Origin: Leucaena leucocephala
Taxonomy: Eukaryota > Streptophyta > Magnoliopsida > Fabales > Fabaceae
Length of the DNA: 64,000 nt
Assembly (NCBI GenBank): GCA_037074615.1
Contig: CM073542.1
Coordinates: 15,826,001 to 15,890,000, forward strand
Direction of reading: 5' to 3'
The translations under genes and the position numbers were made by a program. The number at the start of each line of letters is the position of its first letter. The stretch's first letter is position 1. Shown here piece after piece: positions 32,308 to 43,585 of this stretch. The notes below the pieces were generated by a model, which was not told the origin of the DNA, did no database searches, and saw only the letters and a program-made list of their open reading frames with translations.

Positions 32308-33513
32308 CTAATCAAAAGTAAGACGAAGTCCCATATGAGGTACATGTGTGACAAAGATGTTCGGCTTCAATCCTTTCGTCAAAGGATCAGTCAACATGTC
32401 TAATTTACTGATACGTTCAACGGAAACTTGGCCATCCTGAACCTTTTCTCTCAAGCAAAGGAATTTAAGTTCAACAAACTTTCTGCGACTTTTATTCCTT
32501 TTGTTGTTCGCTATGGCCACTGCAACTGCGTTATCACAGTACATTCTGATTAGCTTAGAGTCTAAATCCACAATCTTAAGCCCAACAATGAAATTCCTTA
32601 TCTAAATAGCTTGTGAACTTGCTTCAAAACACGCAATGTACTTAGCATCACCGGTAGAAGGAGCTATTTGAGTTTGCTTAGCACTTCTCCACGATATAGC
32701 ACCTTCTGCCAATAGGAAGATGTAACCAGATGTAGACTTGTTCGAGTCTACACATCCTCCAAGATCTGAATCTGAGTATCCAATCACGTCCAAACTGTCC
32801 GTTCTCCTGTATGTGAGCATATAGTGTTTAGTGCCTTGTAGGTACCTAAACACCTTCTTTGCAACTGTCCAATGTGCTTCCCCAAGATTAATTTGGTATC
32901 TTCCCAATATACCCATAGCAAAAGCGATATTAGGTCTTGTACAAACCTGTGCATACATCAAGCTTCCTACCGCTGAGGCATATTTGACTCTTTCCATCTG
33001 TTTCCTATCAAACTCGGTTTCAGGACATTGACTTAGACTAAACTTGTTTCCTTTTTCAATAGGAGCCACGTTAGATGAACAGTTATGCATCCTGAATCAT
33101 TCAAGAATTTTGACAATATAAGCCTCTTGAGATAAGCCTATAAGACATTGGGTTCTATCTCTATGGATCTTTATGCCAATGACATAAGAAGCCTCACCCA
33201 TGTTTTTTACGTCAAAGCTCTTGAACAGAAACTGTTTCACTTCACGTAATAGTCCCAAATCATTGGTAGCAAGTAGTAGCAAGTTGGAGGCATCATCAGG
33301 TCTCAGAGGTTTATCAAATCTCAAGGCATAATCCAAATCCAAGAAACTAAGCTGTAGCAAAGCATCGTCTCTCCAGTCAGCATAGTTAATGCTGCCATCT
33401 AATATTGTTTTGTTGCTAACATCATCCATAATCCTAGGAGCAACAATTGGATCTACAAAATGAGAATAGACAAACGCACAAATAAGCTCACGGTAATAAT
33501 TTGAAGCAATCAC
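32308..33513 (-). pseudogene. Copia GAG start fused to reverse transcriptase end and RNase H
   Basis: One minus-strand frame runs 33513 to 32308 with only two stops. It starts with the copia GAG N-terminus (ILDGSINYADWRDDALLQ, LDLDYALRFDKP) and then, near 33285, joins directly to LLATNDLGLLREVKQFL. That is the reverse transcriptase just after its YVDD catalytic box. It continues through the thumb (MGEASYVIGIKIHRDR), SAVGSLMYAQVCTRPNIA, and RNase H (GYSDSDLGGCVDSNKSTSG, ISWRSAKQTQIAPST, then DNAVAVAIANNKRNKSRRK). Capsid C-terminus, zinc knuckle, protease, integrase and the catalytic YVDD are gone. The stops are TGA at 33097-33099 (where ILERF is usual) and TAG at 32602-32604 (where SQA(I/V)W is usual). 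Both are single transitions from Arg and Trp codons. Non-functional. Confidence 0.88.
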
Positions 33514-33860
33514 AAGTCACTGTGCCATATATACATGCTTAGCTCAAATGCAGTATGCAAGCAATATAAATACGTATCACCAATGTCTACCTGTGGGTAA
33601 AGACATTAGCATAACCCGGTATTTATCTCACCAATGTCAAGGGTATTTATTTGAAAATTTCCCTATCTTCAATATGTTCAACTCATATATATAGTGTATA
33701 TATATCATTTATAAATAATAAAAGATAAAGCTCTCTCTATTTACAATCAAATCTTATAGAAAGAATTTAATTGTATCTAAATCCTAAAAAATAATGAGGC
33801 AACTATAAAATTTCATAAGATTTAAAATTAATTTTTTAAATTATGAAATAATCAAACTTT

Positions 33861-35897
33861 TTTTGCTTCTAACAGTGCCAATCGCTACTCCTTTGCATCC
33901 GCATCTGACTCATGACCATAACTCTCTCGCCTCTGAAATCTGCCTGGTACTTTATTTCCTTTTCCCTTTCTCTAACCTTCCCAACGTGGATTCTGGCTGA
34001 TCGTTTCGTTTTCCGGTCCATCAAGAAGAGGATAAGGTTTTTACGGCGCCAAAATGTTGGGGCTGATGTGATTCTTGGGATTATTCAGCCTTAATTTTGT
34101 ACAAACAATTCTGATTTATTGATGCACAATTATGTTGCACTGCTCCTTTAACCAACATATATCGAAACAATTGTGTTAGAATACTGACCTCAGAAACTTT
34201 TTTGTTGTTTCCATTCAATGTCTTTCTTAGATTACTGACTTCAGAAACTTTTTTGTTGTTTCCAATCAATGTCTTTCTTAGAATACTCCTAACACTGCTT
34301 CCCATGTGTCCTTAACAAGTGAGTACATGGCAGCAAGAGGAAATTGCGTAAAGGTGGATTGTATTCAGCACTATCTTTGTTGAGGAAGGAGCTGCGACAA
34401 GGAAATTTGCAATCCCTGTTCGGAGGGTCCTTATGTTTTGTCTCTTTGTCTAATGCAGTACCTGATCCATTGTTATCATCATTTATATTGCCTTTCGCTG
34501 ATGAAGTTGTTAGTTCTCAGCCTCGATTTCTTACTGAGACAAGGCCAGCCAAGGAAAGCTCGGATGAGATTGTAAGCACGGATGAGATTGTACCTAGAGG
34601 GCATGCTTACTACAGTTTTCAATTTTGAAATAAAAATGGTTAAAATAATGAGAACTCTGGAACCTTGAAGTACCTTGTGCCTTGAAAACCTACATCATTG
34701 ATATTTAGATGTATCTACTAATAATGCCAATTACAGTTATATCACATGTCAGAATTAGCCTGTCCTTTATTATGTTTGGAAAGGGGGGAAACGTTGACTC
34801 ATGTCCTGAAAAGGGGCATTTAAGATTCTGGTATCTTAAATAACAAAAATAGCATAGAAAATAGCTTTTATATCAGGTATGCATTGAACTTGAGACTCCC
34901 TTAGACTATTAGTTTCCTGCTTCATCAAAACCTAAAGCTTTAGACTTTGTGTTAACACTTCTGAGTTCCTCTTTGTGGTCAAGGTTTGTCAATTAAATTA
35001 ATACTTACAATTATACAGCATCCAGCTTTCATTGAATTTTAAGACTTGTGCTCTATAATTCGTTCTGAAGAACTTCAGAAACCTTTATTGATAGTTATTA
35101 GATTGAACATGTCATAAATATCTTTATTGGTAGAGTGTTTTATTGAATTCTTCTTTCCTTCACACAAGATATATCATTGTTTTAGGAATTTATTTACTCT
35201 CACTTTTGCCAATCATGTCATGTCACCATGATTTAAGTTATTTAGAAATTCAGGAAGACCCAAAAATATTATTTGGCTGCAACCATTTCTATCAGATTAT
35301 TTTTTTAATTTCCCACAACAATGATAGTTCCTTGTCAGGAGGATATGTATACATCTGTATGTCAAATGTGACTTTTCTTTGTCCTTTTGTATCCGACTTT
35401 CTGATATTTATGTTCATAAATCGTGAGACCTCTACCCTGTCTGTCAAGAACAAAACGGAGAAAGCAGAAAGATACGAGTTAGTCCAAGGGCTACTGTTGG
35501 GCTCTATACTTGATGACAATTTATGAAGAAGGGAGTTTGTGATGCTGCTGCTGCATTAGGCCTTTAATTCAGAAGTTTACCTTCAATTGAGGATGTGCCT
35601 AGCAAGTCTCAAATGCATTCCATCAGATAATGAAATAAGGTGCAACAAGGGAGTGTAATATGCGAACTCTAGTTTTCAGGTTAAAAGTCTCATCTTATCC
35701 TTTTATTTCAGGTCATAAGGCTTGAACGAAAAAGAAAGTTTCTTTATGCCGCCGTAGCTGCTGTTTGAATTTTGTTATGTTGGCATAGCTTATAAAACAG
35801 GACACTTCAAATTCGTAGAAACCTCAGAGCTAAAAACGAAGCGGCATATTGTGCCTTTTTCCGGTAGAACCAAAGAACAAAGAGAACAAGCAGCAGG
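33861..35897 (+). other. MULE-3 interior left of the CACTA element: possible captured gene pieces
   Basis: Exon-like open stretches separated by T-rich intron-like DNA. Plus strand 34344-34628 reads LYSALSLLRKELRQGNLQSL and later LPFADEVVSSQPRFLTETR, RPAKESSDEIVS. Plus strand 35417-35526 reads KNKTEKAERYELVQGLLLGS to a TGA. They look like protein of a real host gene, and both lie in the sense expected for Pack-MULE capture, but I do not recognise the family and cannot show they belong together. 33880-34080 is less AT-rich and may be leader or a first exon. Confidence 0.35.
34182..34283 (+). repeat. 51-bp tandem duplication
   Basis: Units start 'tactgac(c/t)tcagaaactt' at 34182 and 34233 and are nearly identical. 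Confidence 0.9.
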
Positions 35898-35917
35898 CAC
35901 TACAAAAAGAATGAGTT

Positions 35918-36206
35918 TCAGCGGCGACATTTGTCGCCGCAGAAGGTTTAAAAGTCGCCGCTGAATCCCTATAGTAGCGACATTTTGTCGCCGCTAAGTC
36001 GCCGCTTATAAGACTGTCGCCTATACATATTTGCGGCAACAAATAAAATCCGCCGCCTAAAGATTAATTAGCGACGACAAATCTATCGCCGCCTAAAGTG
36101 GAATTAGCGGCGACAAAAATGTCGCCGCCTAGATTGGAATTAGCGGCGACAAATATGTCGCCGCCTAAAGATGAATCTGCGGCGACATAGTGTCGCCGCC
36201 TAAAGA
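35918..36206. repeat. CACTA-1 subterminal repeat array, distal (downstream) end
   Basis: About ten copies of 'GCGGCGACAAATNTGTCGCCGC' arranged as short palindromes joined by 'taaag' or 'tagattggaatta'. Such subterminal motifs are the binding sites of the element-encoded accessory protein in En/Spm elements. Confidence 0.9.
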
Positions 36207-36365
36207 TACAAAAATAATTTTTTTTTATATTTTTCCAATAATTTCTGTAATAAAAAAAATATAATATAATAATAAATAATTAAATAAACTCTAATATAAT
36301 AATATTAATAAATATTTTTATTATCATCTAAAATAATAAGATATTTAAAATTACAATAAAATTGT

Positions 36366-38093
36366 TTAATTTATACATAAATTATATGTAGAAGGTTTAA
36401 TACTATAACTAGAAGTAGCCCCATGTGGTTGTCCTTTCTGCATCAAGGCAGCGAATTGAGCTTGTATTCTTTGCTCCATTTGTTCCATTAGTCTTTGCTC
36501 GAACTGGACACGTTCTTGTTGTATCTTTTCACGTTCTTCTTCCATCTTTGCACGCTCTACTGCACGCTCAGCCTTCATTTTTTCTCTCTCCTCTTGAAAT
36601 TTTTTATCAAACTCTTCCTGCAGTTGGGCACGCACACTCTCCACAACTGAAGTATCAGTAGATTGAGGGCGATTTCTCTTTCTTGAAGGTTCTGCTCCAT
36701 ATCCTTTTCCTCTTACATACCCTGACCTCTCACCAAGAACTGTCGTCAATATTTCCTCTGGCATCATTCGAGCATCACTCTCTAAATCTTGGTCTTGTTG
36801 TTGAGAAAGTTCATGCATACGACTCTATAATAAAAAAAATAAAACTATTAGATTAAAAATAATTAAAAATCAAAGTAAGATATTAAATAACAATGCGTAC
36901 ATAAAGCTGCTCAGAGTGTGGGTCAGCCCATACTACTTGTCCGTCTAATGTCTTCCTAGTATGCGTTATCTCCCACAGCTGGTCAGGAGGAATCGGTCGT
37001 CCAGTAGTAGGATCTCTCTACAAAGTAATAAGATACAAGAAAATACAAAAAATAGATTTGAACAAAATGATTGAAAGTTTAAATTATAGTGATGATAGAT
37101 TGAACTTACTGTAGCATACTCAATCTCTGCAAATGATCGAGGACCACAAGTATGTTTAGTCATTTGTTTTTCACGATTTATCATGTTCCTTATACTTTTG
37201 TTCTACAACAAAATGTAGTAAATAGTAAGAATTTAATAATTGAAAAAAATATAATTTATTTAGAAGGATAGTGAGATACCTTAAATATGTCAGACTTAAA
37301 ATATATTAACAACCACTCCCAATCTTCAAAACTAATAGTTTGAGGAGGATTAGCCAACCTATCCTCATCAGTCTCATATTTCTTGTAGTGAGAGTGCAAA
37401 TTGTTCTTCCAATTTCTGAATGCATTTTGTAAAATAATTGATATAGTTATATGAAACTTTTCTTCACTAATTTCATTAGCAGGTTCAAATTTATCCTGAA
37501 ACAAATAAATGTAAACACTTTATATAATAATACAAATAAATTAAAACAAATATACAAATTTGACATAAATATCTTTATTTTTAAAATCATATCTTGATCA
37601 TATTTTTCAAAAATATTCTTCCAACTACCTCCACCATCCCTGAAAGAGATTGTTGTTCTAAGAGTCAAACCACAATAATTAGAAAAATCTCTTGCTTTTG
37701 GACCAATTGCTCTTGACATGGAATCTGAAAATTTGACTCGAATCTTCGTTCCTTGTAAAGTCTTTAAATTCACATGAATAGACTTGTAAACTCCTCTGCG
37801 CTTGTTGATTGCAGTAGAAGAGCCTACCATTGTAGTTGAATTAGAACAATTAAATGTTACAAGCGATGTAAATCAATTATTAAAAAAAATGAAAAAAAAT
37901 TACCTGCACTACTATTTTGAGTATGGAGAGTAGGAGGAGAGTTGCCAGGCATCTCTTGAAGTTGCTGTTGCAGTAATAGAGGTGACATAGCAGGTATTGA
38001 TTGAGGTGTAGAGCATGTACCTCCACTATTTGTGTTGTCATTAGATCTAACAGAAACACTTTTCCCACCTCGACCTCTCTTTAATCCTGACAT
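36366..38093 (-). CDS. CACTA second gene, TNPA-like / plant transposase (Ptta/En/Spm, Transposase_24) protein
   Basis: Six exons can be joined in phase on the minus strand: 38093-37904, 37823-37573, 37495-37280, 37202-37110, 37017-36901 and 36824-36366, giving 441 residues with no internal stop. It starts MSGLKRGRGGKSVSV. The middle carries the family core: GVYKSIHVNLKTLQGTKIRV, ARDFSNYCGLTLRTTI, SFEDWEWLLIYFKSDIF, HTCGPRSFAEIEYAT, then QLWEITHTRKTLDGQVVW. Near the end is LGERSGYVRGKGYG, followed by a coiled coil (QEEFDKKFQEEREKMKAERA and onward) and a Q-rich tail. Proteins of this type bind the subterminal repeats. Donors are GTAATT, ATATTT, GTATCT, GTAAGT and GTACGC: the second (37572) should be GT and looks like a G-to-A change, so intron 2 may not be removed. 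The copy in CACTA-2 keeps GTATT at that place. Confidence 0.75.
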
Positions 38094-38181
38094 ATCCTAC
38101 AAAAATATACATTTCATTTAGAAAAAAAATAATGAATCAAACCATAGTCAATATAGATAAAATATACCATATCAATTAATT

Positions 38182-41100
38182 TCATTCATTTGAATCTTCC
38201 GTCGCATTATCACTTTCATCAATGTCTTTTGATTCATCTGTTTCTTCTATTTCAATGTTTGTGTCACTTTCTGCTTCAGTTTCACTATCAAAGTCGTCGA
38301 GAAAATCCTCTTCATCACTAGATCCAGTATTAATGGCATTACTTTGATGAATTTGTGATGGTTCTCCTTGAGCTAAGATCTGCGTTTGTCCATTTTCTCC
38401 ACATAAGTCAATGATAATATCATCAAGTTGTGTTGGACTTGCACGATAAACATTTAAGTCTACCACCAATTGTTGATAAGGTTCTGTATCAACCATAGGA
38501 TCATGAACCCCACCATCATCAATAGCATTGCCAGTTGGTACATTAAACAAGTCGCGTGGGTTTGTTTTGACAACAACGAGCCAACCGGGTGCAACAATGT
38601 CATCCATATAAAAAACTTGCTCAGCTTGAGATGCTAGAATAAATGGCTCATTTGTTTGTAATGAGTATCGCGTATTGATACTTATGAACCTGTACTTATC
38701 AACCTTATATCCTTTATCATAGTGAGCCACATCCCACCAATGGCACTTAAACAAATATACTTTTCTGTTGCCTATGTAAGACAACTCATAAATATGCTCT
38801 AATACACCATAATATTCTTTGTCAGCATTAGTGTCATCACCCTTAACTAGAATACCACTGTTTTGGGTTCTTTTTCCTGTTGCACGGTCTTTTGTGTGAA
38901 AACGAAATCCATTGCCTATGAACATGGAATAGCGATTCACCATCGTCAATGGACCAATTGATAAACTTATGAGTTCATCACTAACATGGCTCTGTGTAGA
39001 CAATGATGTCACCTTTTAGGACAAAAGTTATATGTTAGATATTTCATATAAATGTTATTGCTAGATATACTAATGCTCAAAATGTTATAACTTACTTGTG
39101 AACGAAACCATTGAGGAAACTCATATTGGCTTTGCTCACTCCTTAATCCATGCGCTTCAAGCTCTGTTGCATATTCCCTACATTATATGATAGCAGTAAG
39201 ATAAAAATGCAATATGACAAGTACATTTTTGCGCTAATCAGGCAACTTACTCCATAAATGGCCAAACTTGTTCACAATTTTGTAGCACATACATTCTTGC
39301 TTGACAATATTCTTCATAGGGAAGAGAAATTGATGGACAATGCCCCTTAGCTTGCCCATTTATCTTAAATATTGTAAACTCAGGGTTCATATCATCATTG
39401 GTGTCATCATTCCTACGTGGCACATTAAACATTGTAGGAAAATCTTTCAAATATCTTGAACAGAACGTGAGACTTTCATCTGCCAAGTATCCTTCTGCAA
39501 TTGATCCTTCAGGCCGAGCTTTATTACGAACATACAGTTTGAGTGTCCGCAAATACCTAATGCATTAAAAGTAATCAACATTCCATAAATATGAATTATA
39601 AATATACAATGCAATTAACGAATGTTACCTTTCTATTGGATACATCCAACGATATTGAACTGGTCCAGCAACTTTTGCCTCCCCTGCCAAGTGTATTGGC
39701 AAGTGAACTATCACATCAAAGAAAGCAGGTGGGAAAACCGTCTCCAACTTGCATAATATCAATATTATCTGACTTTGGAGTTTGTCAAGTACTTCACAAG
39801 ACAAAGACTTCGAACAAAGATTTTTGAAAAATCTTCCCAACTCTATAATTGGTTCACACACCTTAGAAGGTAATAACCCACGTATTGCAATTGGAAAGAT
39901 CTCTTGCAATAACACATGGTGATCATGACACTTCAAACCAAATAATTTTCGCTCCTTAATGTTGACACATCATGAAAGATTAGATGAAAAAGTATCAGGC
40001 ACTCTTAAGTTAGCCAAGAATTTTAAAAGGGATTGTTTGTTCTCAGGAGACAATGTGTAAGGAGTAAGAGGAATAGAAACATTATTACCATCTTCAACTG
40101 GGTGCATATCACTCCTAATACCTAAGTCCATCAAGTCGTACCGACTTTTAACTGTGTCCTTCGTCTTTCCAACCAAATCCATCACCGTGCACATAATGTT
40201 ATGAGAAACATTTCTTTCTATATGCATCACATCAAGATTATGTCGTATTAGCAAGTACTTCCAATAAGGCAACTGGAAAAAAATACTTCTTTTTCTCCAA
40301 TTGTAAGCATTATTCTGTGTATGACGCTTTCATTTTGTACCCTTGCCAAATGTCACATCACCTAAGTGTTGAAGTTGCTTAAGCACTTCATCTCCAGTCA
40401 ATGCAACTGGTGGATCCATATGCTCTTCTTTACCATCAAATGATACCTTATTTTTTCGCCATGGGTGATTTTGTGGAAGAAAGCGTCGATGCCCCATGTA
40501 GGACAACTTGCTCCTTATCGAAATACAATGTGTGTCTTTATGGCAGCATGGACACGCAAGTTTACCTTTAGTTGACTACCCTGAAAGGTTTCCATATGCG
40601 GGAAAATCATTTATAGGCCACAATATCGCGACGTGCATGATAAAATTTGATTGACAATACGCATCATACGTTTGTACCCCTACTTCCCACAATTGCTTCA
40701 GCTCCTGAATCATAGGTTAGAGATAAACATCTATTTCATCACCTGGACACTTTGGACCAGGAATAAGAAGTGTCATCATAAAGTATGGGCTTTTCATACA
40801 AAGCCAAGGTGGCAAGTTATATGGCACTAAGACAACAGGCCAGATACTATGATTGGCACTCATATTCCCGAAAGGTTGAAATCCATCACTTGCTAAACCC
40901 AGTCGAACACTTCTTGGATCAGCAGAGAAGTTAGGGTACTGGTTGTCAAAGTGTTTCCAAGCTAGAGAATCAGCCGGATGCCTCATTACCTCGTCATTTG
41001 AGTGTTTCTCCTTGTGCCACCTCATTTCTTTGGATGTATCTCTTGACATATACAGTCTTTGTAGCCTTGGTGTTATGGGGAAATGCCTCAAGACTTTATG

Positions 41101-41853
41101 TGGAACCTTCTTCCCTTTCTATTTGTTTAAATTCCATCTAGGCATATTACACTTAGGACATGATTCTGCATTTGTGTACTCCCCCCAATACAATATGCAA
41201 TCATTCTCACAAGCATCAATTTTATGGTAATCTAAACCCATATCACGAATTATCTTCTTAGCTTCATAGAATGAGTTTGGCACTAAAGCCCCCTCTGGGA
41301 GAACTTCTTTCAACAAGCCCAACAACACATCCATAGATTTATTACTCCAATGGTTAAGACCTTTCACTTGAAGCAACTTTACAATGAAAGAAAGTTTGGA
41401 CATCTTGACACAACCTGGATAAAGTTCAGTTTCAGCATCTTTTAACAAGTCAAAGAACCTTTTAGCCTGCAGATTAGGCTCTTCACTCTCACAGTCACTA
41501 GTATTTGTATAATTCACACATGGAACTCCATATGCATCGCATACCATCCTTGGAAAATTTTCATTATCAGTAGCACTTTCTACGTCGTTACTAGAAGTTC
41601 TACAATCTGTCTGAAATCTTCTAATTTCCCCATGCAACTCCCACACCGTATAACTATTCCAGAAACCCTTACTCAATAAGTCTGTCCTAATATCTCTTCT
41701 CACTTTAAATATAACATTCATGCATCTTTTACAAGGGCAACGTATTTGATTTACCATGCCAGGTTGACTAAATGCCCAATCTAGAAAACCATCTACTCCT
41801 CTAATATATGATATGTTGCCTCTGTCTCTAATATATAACAAGCTTTTATCCAT
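38182..41853 (-). pseudogene. CACTA transposase (TNP2 type), full length but with five nonsense codons
   Basis: Exons 41853-39629, 39556-39251, 39177-39096 and 39012-38182 (introns 39628-39557 GTAACA..TTAG, 39250-39178 GTAAGT..GTAG, 39095-39013 GTAAGT..AAAG) are in phase. Domain order: N-terminal transposase-associated domain (WAFSQPGMVNQIRCPCKRC), TNP2 core (YHKIDACENDCILYWGEY, CPKCNMPRWN, ASDGFQPFGNMS, WPVVLVPYNLPPWLCMK, KGKLACPCCHKDTH, LDVMHIERNVSHNIMCT), a DUF4218-like part (KCHDHHVLLQEIFPIAIRG, FFDVIVHLPIHLAGEA, YRWMYPIER) and a DUF4216-like part (YELSYIGNRKVYLFKCHWWD), then an acidic tail. In-frame stops lie at 41119-41121 TAG, 40717-40719 TAA, 40576-40578 TAG, 40330-40332 TGA and 39970-39972 TGA. 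Each is one transition from Gln, Arg or Trp. No frameshift was seen. Confidence 0.93.
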
Positions 41854-42820
41854 TTATATTCCCTAAACATACAACAATAAAAGCCAACAATCATATCAGT
41901 ATATAAATAATATATATATTAATATGATAAATAGTATTAGGAGCTTCCTAAATAGTATATCACTAAATCTAACAGATGATAGTCTCTTTGTCCTTCTCAC
42001 ATACACAATATCTAGGAAATCTAGTCATATTAGACTTAAGGAAATATTACAACAGGCTTATTTTAGTTACTTTCTATACTCTTGTAGTAAGCATAAATTA
42101 ACATGCATCTAAGTAGATACCTTTTAAAGTACTTAATTATACAATTTTTATACTAGCCAAAACGAAACTAAAAATACAAAGCTAAATCCAACATCAAAGC
42201 CACACCCAATTGTATAACAATTGTACCTACTGATGCTTAGTTTGAACCCGAAGCTTATCTTATATAACCATACATGTACTTACACTAGAAAAGAAGATAG
42301 CCACAATCAGTGATATAAACCTAGAGGTGATCCAAGACAGCAAAAACCATAGTTTTAATGCCAAAAAAAAAAGGTGTTCGGATACTCATTACTCCAAAAC
42401 AAGACATCCTGCCAAGTTTTTCATTCTCTTCCTGAACCTAAACAAACAAAATGACTCAAGCATGGATCATAAAAAAGTAAGCAACAGAAGTTACAGAAAT
42501 GGATTCTATTTCTACCATTATTATGATATTCCATATTCCAATCCAATTCGATTGGATACCAGGAAAATAAAATTAATTGGTAATTTGATCTGTTCGATGA
42601 AACAATGTAGAATTTGATCAACACACACCTCAAAATAGATCTATTTGATCTGTTCAGTTGCAACAATATAGAAACAATATAGAATTTCATCCGTTTGATC
42701 TGTTCAGTGGCAACAAATTTCTATGAAATAAAAATTGTAGAGAAACCTCCACGGACAAGCACCGCGTCGGTGTAGGAGATTGGAGGGAGAGAGGAATCAG
42801 TACCTGAAGGACGTCGACGT
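41854..42820. other. CACTA-1 upstream region of the transposase gene
   Basis: AT-rich DNA ahead of the transposase start. 42550-42710 carries three short copies of 'tttgatctgttcagttgcaa'. The minus-strand frame 42690-42421 has no family resemblance. Promoter elements of the transposase gene are expected here and in the GC-rich repeats beyond it. Confidence 0.5.
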
Positions 42821-43040
42821 GAGGAACCAGTACCTCAACAGCACTTTCTTCCTCAACCGCCGTGAGGGACGCCGACGCTTACCTGAAGGAAGCCGACGTG
42901 AGGAACCAGTACCTCAACAGCACTTTCTTCCTCAACCGCCTTGAGGGACGCCGACGCTTACCTGAAGGACGCCGACGTGAGAAACCAGTACCTCAACAGC
43001 ACTTTCTTCCTCAACCGCCGTGAGGGACGCCGACGCTCTG
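42821..43040 (-). repeat. 79-bp GC-rich tandem repeat, nearly three copies, in CACTA-1
   Basis: Units start at 42821, 42900 and 42979 with 'gag(g/a)aaccagtacctcaa' and contain 'ttcctcaaccgcc' and 'gagggacgccgacgct'. Exact 79-bp spacing; CpG-rich. Confidence 0.92.
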
Positions 43041-43310
43041 CTAGACCACAGAAACCACTAAATGGAACAGAGGAGCAATGAACCCAACCTCAACGCACGA
43101 GTGCACCGCCGCCGTGAGCTCGTGATCAGGGATGCCGTGAACTCGGGAACAGGAACTCCGACGCTCTGTTAGGGCACAGAAACCTCTAAATGGAACAGAG
43201 GAGCAGTGAACCCAACCTTGACGCACGAGTGCACCACCGCCATGAGCTCGTGATCAGGGATACCGTGAGCTCGAGAACAGGGACACCGACGCTCTGCTAG
43301 GGCACAGAAA
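43031..43310 (-). repeat. 128-bp GC-rich tandem repeat, about two copies, in CACTA-1
   Basis: The start 'cgacgctctg' occurs at 43031, 43159 and 43287, exactly 128 bp apart. The unit contains 'aaatggaacagaggagca' and 'gtgagctcgtgatcaggga'. The minus-strand frames 43226-43041 and 43387-43169 come from this repeat. Confidence 0.92.
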
Positions 43311-43372
43311 TGGAAAACGGGATGAAGGCGAAGTGATGAAGTCGACTGCGCTATAGGGTAAACAAATTGGGC

Positions 43373-43585
43373 TTTAGCGGCGACCATAAAATGTCGCCGC
43401 TGAAAGGACTTTTGGCGGCGACATTTTAGTCGCCGCTGAACACACTTTCTGCAGTGACAGTTAAGTCGCCCCTGAAAAGACTTTCAGCGGTGACAAAAAT
43501 GGTCGCCGCTAAAGAATATTTCAGCGGCGACCTTTTATCGCCGCTAAAAATTCTTTCAGTGGCGACCCTTTTTGTCGCCGCTGAA
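43373..43585. repeat. CACTA-1 subterminal repeat array, inner block of the upstream end
   Basis: Repeats of 'TTTCAGCGGCGACNNTTT' and 'GTCGCCGCTGAAA', same motif as the outer arrays but about 0.7 kb inside the element. Confidence 0.88.

Larger units (their letters stand above)
31570..33513 (-). mobile_element. Ty1/copia retrotransposon deletion derivative
   Basis: Minus-strand order: start of GAG, then (after a large internal deletion) the end of reverse transcriptase and RNase H, a polypurine tract (GCTAAGTGGGAGAA, complement at 32035-32048) and the 3' LTR. No 5' LTR or primer-binding site was found above 33513, so the element is truncated. The base pairs beyond the LTR end are GAAGG (31565-31569, minus sense), the expected 5-bp target duplication, but its partner is missing with the 5' LTR. 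Confidence 0.8.

Noticed and set aside
32831..33031. Plus-strand 66-codon frame
   Set aside because: Antisense to the copia reverse transcriptase/RNase H relic.
36425..36661. Plus-strand 78-codon frame
   Set aside because: Antisense to the coiled-coil exon of the CACTA second gene.
43041..43387. Minus-strand frames in the GC-rich CACTA region
   Set aside because: They follow the 128-bp tandem repeat and repeat themselves. No family resemblance.
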